This document shows positions 18,693-26,328 of a stretch of DNA of 60,276 bases, one piece after another. Made by a program: the position numbers and the translations under genes. Position 1 is the stretch's first letter, and every line of letters starts with the position of its first letter. This DNA comes from Paraglaciecola arctica BSs20135. Lineage in GTDB: Bacteria > Pseudomonadota > Gammaproteobacteria > Enterobacterales > Alteromonadaceae. The notes beneath the pieces were generated by a model. It searched no databases and was not told the origin of the DNA. It worked only from the letters and a program-made list of their open reading frames with translations. The stretch spans positions 1-60,276 of the forward strand of contig NZ_BAEO01000019.1 of NCBI RefSeq assembly GCF_000314995.1, written 5' to 3'.

Positions 18693-20560
18693 AACCTAAA
18701 GCCAAAATACGCTTAGGCGATTTACTTGTTCAACAACATATTATCAACGAAGAACAGTTGATGCAGGCCCTTGCTGCGCAAAAGGAATCTGGCCGCAAAC
18801 TAGGCTTTATGCTTATAGAGCTTGGGCTAGTGACCGAAAATCAGCTGCTGACATTTTTATCACAGCACCTAAATGTACCTCTGGTTGACATCAGCCAATA
18901 TGATGTGTCACTAGCGGCAGTTAATATGTTGCCTGAAGTACAAGCCCGCAGGCACCGTGCTTTGGTACTTGAAGATAAGGGTGACAGATTACTCGTAGCG
19001 ATGAGCGACCCAGCTGACTTAGCTGGCATCGATGTATTATCAAGGCTATTGCCCAAACCGATAGACGTGGCTGTGGTGAGTGATGCACAACTAGTCCAAG
19101 CCTATGACAATTTATATCGTCGTACCGATGAAATTGCTTCGTTTGCACAAGAGCTTGCCGAAGAATATCAAGATGTGGCCGAATTCGATTTTAACGCAGG
19201 CGTAGGAGACGACCAAGACACAGCTGTTGCCAGATTATTACAATCTATATTTGAAGATGCGGTCCAAGCCAAAGCGTCAGATATCCATATTGAACCTGAT
19301 GAATCGATGTTACGCATTCGGATGCGGGTAGATGGTGTTTTGCAGGAAAACGTGATCAAGGAAAAAAACATCGCATCTGCTTTAGTACTCAGGCTCAAAT
19401 TAATGTCGGGACTAGACATATCTGAAAAACGCTTACCTCAAGATGGTCGCACCAGTATGCGTATCAAGGGGCATAGTATAGATGTGCGGGTTTCGACTAT
19501 GCCCATTCAGGCAGGCGAATCTGTGGTTATGCGTTTACTTGATCAATCTGCCGGTCTATTGACCCTTGAGCAAACGGGCATGCCGAATAATTTATTGACA
19601 CGTTTTAGAAGTTTATTACACCGTCCACACGGCATGATTTTGGTTACCGGCCCTACCGGCTCGGGTAAAACCACTACTTTGTACGGTGCTTTAAGCGAAT
19701 TAAACACAGCGGCATCAAAAATTATTACAGTCGAAGACCCAGTGGAATATAGGCTGCCAAGAATTAACCAAGTACAGACTAATAATAAAATTGGGCTCAC
19801 TTTTTCAAACATATTGCGCACCACATTACGCCAAGATCCTGACATTATAATGGTTGGGGAAATGCGCGATCAAGAAACAGCCGAAATTGGTTTACGTGGC
19901 GCATTGACGGGTCACTTAGTACTGTCTACCTTGCATACCAACGATGCGATTAGTAGCGCAGTTCGATTATTAGATATGGGTGCACCTGGTTACTTAGTCG
20001 CCAGCTCATTACGTGCTATGGTGGCACAAAGATTAGTACGTAAAATATGCAAAAATTGCAGCGAAGATTACCGCCTTAATACCGAAGAGCTGCTTTGGTT
20101 AAATAACCTAGATGATAATTTAAAAGCCATTAACTTTAAACGTGGTAGAGGTTGTCAGAGTTGCAACAAAACCGGTTATAAAGGACGGATAGGCGTATTC
20201 GAATTACTTGAAATGACCGAAAGCATGATGAATGCATTAAAGCTAAATGACACTATCACCTTCTCCCAAGCGGCACATAAAAGCCCAGGCTTTGTACCTC
20301 TGGCTAAGGTTGCGCTGATGTATGCAAAAATGGGGATTACTACAGTAGACGAAGTGCTTAAGTTAATTGAAATGGTGGCAGATGAACGGGCAATAACTCA
20401 ACCAGTTAGCACTGAAACAATCGAACAAGAATTAGCGCAAGTAGTGGAAGAACACAATACCAATGAAACATCGAGTGATGAAACACCTAAGGCATCTGGC
20501 TTTTCGTTAGAACTAGAGCCGCAGAACCCATTACCTGGAGGCGACGGTGGCACAGTTTAG
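18689..20560 (+). CDS. mshE: MSHA pilus extension ATPase MshE with c-di-GMP-binding N-domain
   Basis: A 623-residue cytoplasmic hexameric ATPase of the GspE/PilB class that powers pilus extension. Residues about 7-60 form the MshEN module: R8-L9-G10...Q31 followed by L38-G39...G46...Q59, the two tandem motifs that bind cyclic di-GMP in characterised family members. The first motif has His17 where Gly is usual. The ATPase core has Walker A GPTGSGKTT, an Asp box and Walker B (DPDIIMVGEMRDQETAE), a His box (STLHTNDA) and a zinc motif CKNC...CQSC. The 3' end overlaps mshG by 14 bases. Confidence 0.95.
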   Translation: MKPKAKIRLGDLLVQQHIINEEQLMQALAAQKESGRKLGFMLIELGLVTENQLLTFLSQHLNVPLVDISQYDVSLAAVNMLPEVQARRHRALVLEDKGDRLLVAMSDPADLAGIDVLSRLLPKPIDVAVVSDAQLVQAYDNLYRRTDEIASFAQELAEEYQDVAEFDFNAGVGDDQDTAVARLLQSIFEDAVQAKASDIHIEPDESMLRIRMRVDGVLQENVIKEKNIASALVLRLKLMSGLDISEKRLPQDGRTSMRIKGHSIDVRVSTMPIQAGESVVMRLLDQSAGLLTLEQTGMPNNLLTRFRSLLHRPHGMILVTGPTGSGKTTTLYGALSELNTAASKIITVEDPVEYRLPRINQVQTNNKIGLTFSNILRTTLRQDPDIIMVGEMRDQETAEIGLRGALTGHLVLSTLHTNDAISSAVRLLDMGAPGYLVASSLRAMVAQRLVRKICKNCSEDYRLNTEELLWLNNLDDNLKAINFKRGRGCQSCNKTGYKGRIGVFELLEMTESMMNALKLNDTITFSQAAHKSPGFVPLAKVALMYAKMGITTVDEVLKLIEMVADERAITQPVSTETIEQELAQVVEEHNTNETSSDETPKASGFSLELEPQNPLPGGDGGTV

Positions 20561-21767
20561 CTATACAGCTAGAAAATCCAGCGGCGAACTGGCAACAGGT
20601 GTATTAGAGGCAGCAGATGCTTCATCTGTGGCACAAATATTAGCCGGGCGCAGCTTTACTCCCATAGAGATCACTGAAAACACCCAAAAACAGACCGCTG
20701 AATTAACCCAAATTTCGTTTTTTACGCCTAATATTACTCTCGATGACTTAGTGATATTTTCTCGGCAAATGTATTCTTTAGCCAAGTCTGGGATCCCCAT
20801 TTTACGTGCTGTTAAGGGTCTGGCTGATACCACTAGTTCCAAACGGATGGCAATTGCCTTGGATGATGTGGCAGAGCAGCTGGAACGTGGACGCACCTTA
20901 TCTTCAGCGTTACACAAACATGAAAGAATATTTGGCCGATTATTTGTCAGCATCGTACATGTGGGTGAAAATACCGGTAAATTAGATGAAGCCTTTTTAC
21001 AGCTATCATTTTACCTTGAGCGCGAACAAGAAACTCGTAAGCAGATCAAGGCCGCCACTCGCTACCCTATGTTCGTATTGATAGCCATAGTTATCGCTAT
21101 GGTGATCATGAATATTGTGGTCATTCCTATTTTTGCTGAAATGTTTTTGTCATTTGGTGCTGAGCTGCCACTGATGACACGTATATTGTTGGCAACATCT
21201 AACTTTTTCATTACTAAATGGCCATATTTATTAGTAGGGATCACCCTAGCAATCTTCCTTTTAATTAGGTATTTGCGCACCGAAAACGGCCGTTATAAAT
21301 GGGACAGAACTAAGTTAAAGTTACCTATAGTAGGCAGTCTTTTTGAGCGGACTTTGTTAGGCCGATTTGCCCGTAGTTTTTCTATGATGTTGATTTCTGG
21401 TGTGCCGTTAACCTCGGCGCTTAATTTAGTCGCAGAAGCTGTCAGCAACGCCTTTATGGCCGAGCGTATTTTGGGTATGCGTAAGAATATCGAAAAAGGT
21501 GAAAGTTTATCCAGAGTAGCCAGCAATAGTAAATTATTCACTCCATTAGTGTTACAAATGATAAGTGTAGGTGAAGAAACAGGACGAGTAGACGAGTTAT
21601 TGGCAGAGGTTGCAGAATTCTATGAGCGAGAAGTCGACTATGATTTAAAAAGCCTTACTTCAAAAATAGAACCCATTTTAATAACAGTTGTGGCCGGCAT
21701 GGTCTTAGTTCTGGCTTTAGGTATTTTCACCCCTATGTGGGATATGATGGGGGCAATAAAAGGCTAA
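20547..21767 (+). CDS. mshG: MSHA inner-membrane platform protein MshG, PilC/GspF family
   Basis: A 406-residue polytopic inner-membrane protein on which the pilus is assembled. It has the two GspF repeats: FSRQMYSLAKSGIPILRAVKGL with GKLDEAFLQLSFYLERE, and FARSFSMMLISGVPLTSALNL with GRVDELLAEVAEFYEREVD. Membrane spans lie near residues 170-195, 220-240 and 375-400. It works directly with MshE and starts inside the end of mshE. Confidence 0.95.
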   Translation: MAQFSYTARKSSGELATGVLEAADASSVAQILAGRSFTPIEITENTQKQTAELTQISFFTPNITLDDLVIFSRQMYSLAKSGIPILRAVKGLADTTSSKRMAIALDDVAEQLERGRTLSSALHKHERIFGRLFVSIVHVGENTGKLDEAFLQLSFYLEREQETRKQIKAATRYPMFVLIAIVIAMVIMNIVVIPIFAEMFLSFGAELPLMTRILLATSNFFITKWPYLLVGITLAIFLLIRYLRTENGRYKWDRTKLKLPIVGSLFERTLLGRFARSFSMMLISGVPLTSALNLVAEAVSNAFMAERILGMRKNIEKGESLSRVASNSKLFTPLVLQMISVGEETGRVDELLAEVAEFYEREVDYDLKSLTSKIEPILITVVAGMVLVLALGIFTPMWDMMGAIKG

Positions 21768-21771
21768 CATT

Positions 21772-22302
21772 ATGAATAAAAATCAAGCAGCAGACGAGCG
21801 CAGTCGTAGCCTCTTTATTAACATCACAGTAGTAATGGTATTTGTTAGCTTAATGTTGGGTTTTATTGTGTATTTAAACGATGGCTCAACCAATATCAAA
21901 CGTGTTGCATTGGAAAATTTAGCCGAGCAGTTTTCTACCAGCGTGAGTAATTCACACTGGCAATGGCAAGGTGAAGGACGACCTCAAATCGTGATGTTGG
22001 TTACTTATGCTAATAAATTAGGTGAAAATAACACTTTAGTAGAAAAAGAAAGAAAACCTATATTTATGAGCCACTTAGGTTGGCCAAAAGCGGAACCAAC
22101 TTCAGAAGGTTGTGCTAATATTTGGAATATGGTGTTGAATATTCCCATGGATATAGAGGGTTTTAAAATTTTTGCTGAATATTATGATGGACTAAAACTG
22201 AACAACAATGCACTGGACTCTGTTTGCCGCTATCGATTATCCACCGGCCCATACTTCGAATACAAAGTGTTTTCGGGTCAAGTTTTAAAGGTAAAACAAT
22301 GA
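21772..22302 (+). CDS. mshF: MSHA biogenesis protein MshF
   Basis: A 176-residue protein with one N-terminal membrane span at about residues 14-35 (INITVVMVFVSLMLGFIVYL) and a periplasmic domain containing Cys pairs (SEGCANIWNMV and LDSVCRYRLS). Assignment rests on position between mshG and mshB and on overall layout; the biochemical role is not established. Its stop overlaps the mshB start as ATGA. Confidence 0.83.
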   Translation: MNKNQAADERSRSLFINITVVMVFVSLMLGFIVYLNDGSTNIKRVALENLAEQFSTSVSNSHWQWQGEGRPQIVMLVTYANKLGENNTLVEKERKPIFMSHLGWPKAEPTSEGCANIWNMVLNIPMDIEGFKIFAEYYDGLKLNNNALDSVCRYRLSTGPYFEYKVFSGQVLKVKQ

Positions 22303-23009
22303 CTAGTCTATTAAAAAATATCACAAGTAAAAATCCTTGTAGGGACGTACCCATGAGCAATAATAACGCTAGAGTAGAGACAAACATGCAAAATAAAACA
22401 ATTCGTTATGGCTACACCAAAAGGATGGCTTCGGGTTTCACCCTAATTGAACTAGTCATTGTTGTGGTTATTTTAGGTTTATTAGCCGCAACAGCTTTGC
22501 CAAGACTGCTTGATGTTACCGCAGATGCTGAAGATGCCACAGTAGATGGCGTAGCTGGCGGTTTTGCGACAGGTGTAGGTTTAGTGCGAGCAGAGTGGGA
22601 ATTAGAAGGGCGTCCAAAAGAAAATAACGGTACTAATTCAACTTTTGTTACTATTGAAAGTATTCAAGTGGGCATAGATCAAGATACTGGTTACCCCACA
22701 GGTCAATTAGATACCGATAGCAGCAGTGAAGATGACCAAATGAGCACCTTAGACTGCGAGAGTATCTTCAATCTAATCATGCAAAGTGCCCCCACTATTT
22801 CTTCTGATTGGAACGATCGCCCATTTGAAAATTTCCGTTATTTTACCAATGTTAGAGCGGGTGTAGGTTCAGGGGGCAATGACGTATGTTATTACTATCT
22901 TACTCAAACAGTCAAAAATCGCAGCACCGAGCCTACAGATAACTTAGCAGGCAACGGTTTTATATATGATCCACGTATTGGTCAAGTGATAGTGTTTAGT
23001 AATAACTAA
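22299..23009 (+). CDS. mshB: MSHA minor pilin MshB
   Basis: A type IV prepilin-like protein with the class III signal SGFTLIELVIVVVILGLLAA, where cleavage follows the Gly and the +5 Glu is present. Start choice matters: ATG 22299 overlaps the mshF stop as ATGA and has AAAGGT 7 bases upstream, giving 236 residues and an unusually long 46-residue leader. ATG 22353 (AGGGA upstream) and ATG 22425 (leader MASG) are alternatives. The mature part is about 190 residues with two Cys-containing segments (LDCESIF and NDVCYYYL) suggesting a disulphide loop. Confidence 0.88.
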   Translation: MTSLLKNITSKNPCRDVPMSNNNARVETNMQNKTIRYGYTKRMASGFTLIELVIVVVILGLLAATALPRLLDVTADAEDATVDGVAGGFATGVGLVRAEWELEGRPKENNGTNSTFVTIESIQVGIDQDTGYPTGQLDTDSSSEDDQMSTLDCESIFNLIMQSAPTISSDWNDRPFENFRYFTNVRAGVGSGGNDVCYYYLTQTVKNRSTEPTDNLAGNGFIYDPRIGQVIVFSNN

Positions 23010-23013
23010 AAGC

Positions 23014-23163
23014 AGCTACGAGCTAAAAGATAAGAGCAAAGCACAAAGAATTTTGAACCACGGAGGACACAGAGAGCACAGAGGAAAAGCTAAAGAATAT
23101 TATATGATGTTTTCTCTGTGCAGCGAAGCGCTCTGTGTTCTCTGTGGTGAAAAGCTCGTAGCT
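23014..23163. repeat. 150-bp palindromic, MITE-like intergenic element between mshB and mshA
   Basis: Perfect 11-bp terminal inverted repeats AGCTACGAGCT (23014-23024) and AGCTCGTAGCT (23153-23163) bound the element. Inside, arms 23057-23088 and 23110-23148 pair again (ACCACGGAGGACACAGAG against CTCTGTGTTCTCTGTGGT, two mismatches), the right arm carrying a small GCGAAGC hairpin. No frame codes for protein. The CCACGGAGGACACAGAG type of sequence is, from memory, a common dispersed intergenic repeat in environmental bacteria; that is not checked here. Confidence 0.75.
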
Positions 23164-23235
23164 CAAAAAGCATACCAAGGTATGAACAAACATAACAAAA
23201 AAAGTGTAAGTAATTAATGCTAACTGGTGTTTTAA

Positions 23236-23244
23236 TGGTATAAA
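23236..23244 (+). promoter_or_regulatory. Candidate extended -10 promoter for mshA
   Basis: TGG-TATAAA forms an extended -10 element 55 bases upstream of the mshA ATG; no good -35 is spaced from it. A separate mshA promoter is plausible because the major pilin must be made in large excess over the assembly proteins. Confidence 0.35.
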
Positions 23245-23298
23245 ACATCTAATAATTTCAGGGACTTAAGTTTAAAAACAACCCTTTGAGGACAAATA

Positions 23299-23820
23299 AT
23301 GCAGCAACAACGTGGTTTTACATTAATCGAATTAATTATCGTGATCGTCATTTTAGGCATCTTGGCGGTAACCGCCGCACCTAAATTTATTGATATTCAA
23401 GGTGATGCAACTGCCTCTACCCTTCAAGGTGTAAAAGCTGCGTTGCAAGGTGGCTCGCAACTGGTATATGCAAAATCGGCCATTGCCGGAGAACAAAAAA
23501 ATGCCAACGATGATAATTCAGCGACTAGAACTAATGATGTTGAAATTGCTGATGTAAGAGTTGAAACAGAGTTTGGTTACCCAGATGCTGATCGTATGAC
23601 AGCGGATATGGTAAACGGATGGGTTGATGTTGATTTTACCAATGATTGGACCTTTGATAATACATCCTCTGCAGTTGCAACTGGCAAATTTATCATCACA
23701 CCAAAAGGTAAAACAGCCGTGGCGGCAGGTGGCGATGCAGATACAAAATGCCAAGTTGTTTACACTAACGGTTCTTTAACGGCTTCACCTACGGTTATTA
23801 CTGAAACCAAAGGTTGCTAG
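23299..23820 (+). CDS. mshA: MSHA major pilin MshA
   Basis: A 173-residue prepilin with a six-residue leader MQQQRG and mature N-terminus FTLIELIIVIVILGILAVTA, the hydrophobic helix that packs in the pilus core with Glu at +5. Two Cys near the C-terminus (DTKCQVVY and ETKGC at the very end) should form the D-region disulphide. A ribosome site TTGAGGA precedes it. It is flanked upstream by the palindromic element and a candidate promoter and downstream by a terminator, fitting separate high-level expression of the major subunit. Confidence 0.94.
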   Translation: MQQQRGFTLIELIIVIVILGILAVTAAPKFIDIQGDATASTLQGVKAALQGGSQLVYAKSAIAGEQKNANDDNSATRTNDVEIADVRVETEFGYPDADRMTADMVNGWVDVDFTNDWTFDNTSSAVATGKFIITPKGKTAVAAGGDADTKCQVVYTNGSLTASPTVITETKGC

Positions 23821-23839
23821 ACTGCTAAAACAAGTTATG

Positions 23840-23868
23840 AAAATAGGGGGCATACGCTCCCTATTTTG
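23840..23868 (+). terminator. Terminator/attenuator between mshA and mshC
   Basis: AAAATAGGGGGC pairs with GCTCCCTATTTT (12 bp, one G-T) around an ATAC loop, 20 bases after the mshA stop. It would lower expression of mshC-Q relative to mshA. Confidence 0.75.
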
Positions 23869-23910
23869 TTTAAAACTCACCCATTTGAGTCATATCACCC
23901 ACAAGTAGGA

Positions 23911-24477
23911 ATGATGTTAAATAATCAAGCTTACTCATTCAGATACCAAGGCTTCACTTTGATAGAGCTAATAGTGGTGATTATTTTGATCAGCATTTTA
24001 TCTGTATCAGTTTTCAGCCGCTTTTCTGGCACCTCAGGTTTCGCCGAATACACTTACCAAGCAAGACTCGTATCTGCACTGCGAAATATGCAAACTCGTG
24101 CGATGCATGACAACCGCAGTGACTACTGTTTCCAAATAAACCTTATCACTAGCACCGCCACAACCAATGCCGCATTTGGGCCTCCAATATTAGATTATAT
24201 TACCGAAGCTCCTGGTACAGCTGATGCGACCTGCTCCAACAATATTGATTTTAGCAATCCTGATTATCTTACAACTAGCGCTACAGAAATGAGTGACGAG
24301 GGGGTAGGTTTATCCACCGAGCCCAACTTTAATTTTATCAATTTTGATAGCTTAGGCCGCCCGGTTGATAGCGATGATAAGCTCACATGCAATGCTAAGT
24401 GTAGAATCACCTTAACGGGCGAGTCTAGTGTATCTGTGTGTATTGAATCACAGGGGTATATTCATGCTTGTGAATAA
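23911..24477 (+). CDS. mshC: MSHA minor pilin MshC
   Basis: A 188-residue prepilin-like protein with leader MMLNNQAYSFRYQG and mature start FTLIELIVVIILISILSV. The frame is open upstream to a TTG at 23866, but that lies in the terminator stem, and AGTAGGA at 23904-23910 points to ATG 23911 or 23914. Cys pairs (DYCFQIN with ATCSNN; LTCNAKC with VSVCIES) suggest disulphides. Minor pilins of this type prime assembly at the tip. Confidence 0.88.
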   Translation: MMLNNQAYSFRYQGFTLIELIVVIILISILSVSVFSRFSGTSGFAEYTYQARLVSALRNMQTRAMHDNRSDYCFQINLITSTATTNAAFGPPILDYITEAPGTADATCSNNIDFSNPDYLTTSATEMSDEGVGLSTEPNFNFINFDSLGRPVDSDDKLTCNAKCRITLTGESSVSVCIESQGYIHACE

Positions 24478-25039
24478 GGCAAAGGGCTTTACCTTAATCG
24501 AACTTGTTATCGGCATGGTGGTGTTTTCTATTGCTTTAGTGTTGTTTACTTCTTTAATCGTTCCTCAAGCCATACGCAGTGTTGACCCTATTTTTCAGGT
24601 AAGGGCAACTGAATTAGGTCAATCGTTAATTAACGAAATAGTCAGCAAGTCTTTTGATGAAGCCTCAGACCGTGTAGGTGGCTCAGTGCTTTGTTCAAAC
24701 ACAGTGGCTCCTCTTTGCACAACAAGTAATAACTTGGGAGCAGAAGAGGGCGCAGTCAATCGTGAAAACTTCGACGATGTGGATGATTATAATAATTTGT
24801 CTGAGTCAGATGAAAATATAAAAAACACCTTAAATGAAAGTGTCACCCTAGGCGGTGTTAATCTATACCAAGGGTTTTCTGCTGCAGTTGTCGTCATATA
24901 TGATGACAACATGGATGGTATTGATGATGCTATAAGTGGTGGTGGCGGCTACATTGGTAGAACTAAATTGGTAACTGTGACAATCACGACTCCTAATGAT
25001 GAAGAAATTATATTTTCAACCTTTAGGAGTAATTACTGA
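24464..25039 (+). CDS. mshD: MSHA minor pilin MshD
   Basis: A 191-residue prepilin-like protein with leader MLVNKAKG and mature start FTLIELVIGMVVFSIALV. The frame is open to 24428, but AGGGG at 24452-24456 lies 7 bases before ATG 24464, which gives the normal short leader. It overlaps the mshC 3' end by 14 bases and mshO by one. Confidence 0.88.
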   Translation: MLVNKAKGFTLIELVIGMVVFSIALVLFTSLIVPQAIRSVDPIFQVRATELGQSLINEIVSKSFDEASDRVGGSVLCSNTVAPLCTTSNNLGAEEGAVNRENFDDVDDYNNLSESDENIKNTLNESVTLGGVNLYQGFSAAVVVIYDDNMDGIDDAISGGGGYIGRTKLVTVTITTPNDEEIIFSTFRSNY

Positions 25040-25899
25040 TGCTCCCAAATACTAAGGCAACAGCCAAAGGCTTCACCCTAATTGAGCTAATAACCGTGAT
25101 CATAGTGTTAGGTGTGGTGTCGGTGGGTATTTCGGGATTTATTCGTACTGGAGTGGAAATTTATACCGATACCTCTGAGCGTGATCAGCTGTTAGGTGAT
25201 AGTCGTTTTCTGATGGAACGACTGACGCGAGAACTGCGCATGGCAATCCCAAATAGTGTGCGGGTTAAGGCAAATAATAGTGGCACTATCCAATGTGTTG
25301 AGTTTATTCCATCGGAGTGGGTTAGTTTTTATACTAGCTTATCAGTAATTCCTGATACATCGGCCTCAGCTACCATTGTAGAATTTGCGAACAATCCAGT
25401 GGGATTTGAACTAAAGCCAGGAGACTATGCCATTGTTTATCCTACGAATAACGATGAAAATAACAACGACGCATATCACTTAGCAAACGGCAAACGCAAA
25501 GCAATCAGCAGTTGTGCTGATAACGGTGCCGATATCGATTGCGGCACTGCTGATGATCCTGAGGGCACGGCAAAGTTAACAGTCTCAGGTGCTTTTAAAG
25601 ACTACTCTCCTGCTTCTCGCCTGTATATTGCCAGAAAAACAGTGAGTTATTGTGCCAACAGCAACCGCAGTGTCTATCGCAATGAAGGAAATATAACAGA
25701 GGATCAATTGGTTTATTCTTCAGGCGTATTGATGGCCGAAAATATTAATAATGATTTCGCTAATACTGATGAAGTACCTTTTAGAGTTTACGATGCTACT
25801 TTGACTCGTAACAGCTTAGTGCATATTTTACTCGCCTTTGAACGCAACGAAGAAATTATTAATTTCAGTAATCAGGTGCATATTCCCAATGTACCCTAA
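25039..25899 (+). CDS. mshO: MSHA minor pilin MshO
   Basis: A 286-residue prepilin-like protein with leader MLPNTKATAKG and mature start FTLIELITVIIVLGVVSVG. The larger globular part carries several Cys (TIQCVEF, ISSCADN, DIDCGTA, VSYCANS). An AGGAGT ribosome site lies at 25025-25030. The start shares one base with the mshD stop (TGATG). The size suits the large minor pilin (GspJ/K-like) of the tip complex. Confidence 0.87.
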   Translation: MLPNTKATAKGFTLIELITVIIVLGVVSVGISGFIRTGVEIYTDTSERDQLLGDSRFLMERLTRELRMAIPNSVRVKANNSGTIQCVEFIPSEWVSFYTSLSVIPDTSASATIVEFANNPVGFELKPGDYAIVYPTNNDENNNDAYHLANGKRKAISSCADNGADIDCGTADDPEGTAKLTVSGAFKDYSPASRLYIARKTVSYCANSNRSVYRNEGNITEDQLVYSSGVLMAENINNDFANTDEVPFRVYDATLTRNSLVHILLAFERNEEIINFSNQVHIPNVP

Positions 25900-26326
25900 A
25901 CACTTTCAACCAGTTTCATTATTAAACAGATCGACTCAGCGCGGCAGCATGCTGGTCATAGCCTTGTTTGTTATCATTGTTTTGGCTTTGTTGGGACTGA
26001 CCATGACCCGTTTATTGTCATCATCTTCAGAAGCCATTATCCATGAAGTTTTAGGGCAAAGAGCACTGAACGCAGCCAGATCCGGAATAGAATGTGCTGT
26101 GGCTGATGAGTTTGGAGCAGGCTGTAATAACCCTATTTTTAAAGAGTTTAGTGGTGTAGTTGGTTTAGAGAATTGCAGTTACAGCATAGTCCCAGTTTCG
26201 AAATTGATTGAAGATGGCGCTAAAACATTTACTTTCTGGACCTTTTCCAGCACAGGTCAATGCAGAGCGGGTAAAATAAATGTGACTCGTTTTGTTTATA
26301 TTGATGCGATGTTGGAGGTCGACTAG
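25889..26326 (+). CDS. mshP: MSHA biogenesis protein MshP
   Basis: A 145-residue protein with an N-terminal hydrophobic helix (GSMLVIALFVIIVLALLGLTM) preceded by QRG, the PilX/GspK-like minor-pilin arrangement without Glu at +5. ATG 25889 inside the mshO 3' end is preferred to the farther upstream ATG 25838, which would be buried in mshO. Four Cys follow (GIECAVA, GAGCNNP, LENCSYS, GQCRAG). Function is inferred from position. Confidence 0.84.
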   Translation: MYPKHFQPVSLLNRSTQRGSMLVIALFVIIVLALLGLTMTRLLSSSSEAIIHEVLGQRALNAARSGIECAVADEFGAGCNNPIFKEFSGVVGLENCSYSIVPVSKLIEDGAKTFTFWTFSSTGQCRAGKINVTRFVYIDAMLEVD

Positions 26327-26328
26327 CT

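Noticed and set aside
22224-22298. Upstream ATG for mshB inside mshF
   Set aside because: It would read mshF coding sequence in another frame; the ATGA-coupled start at 22299 is better supported.
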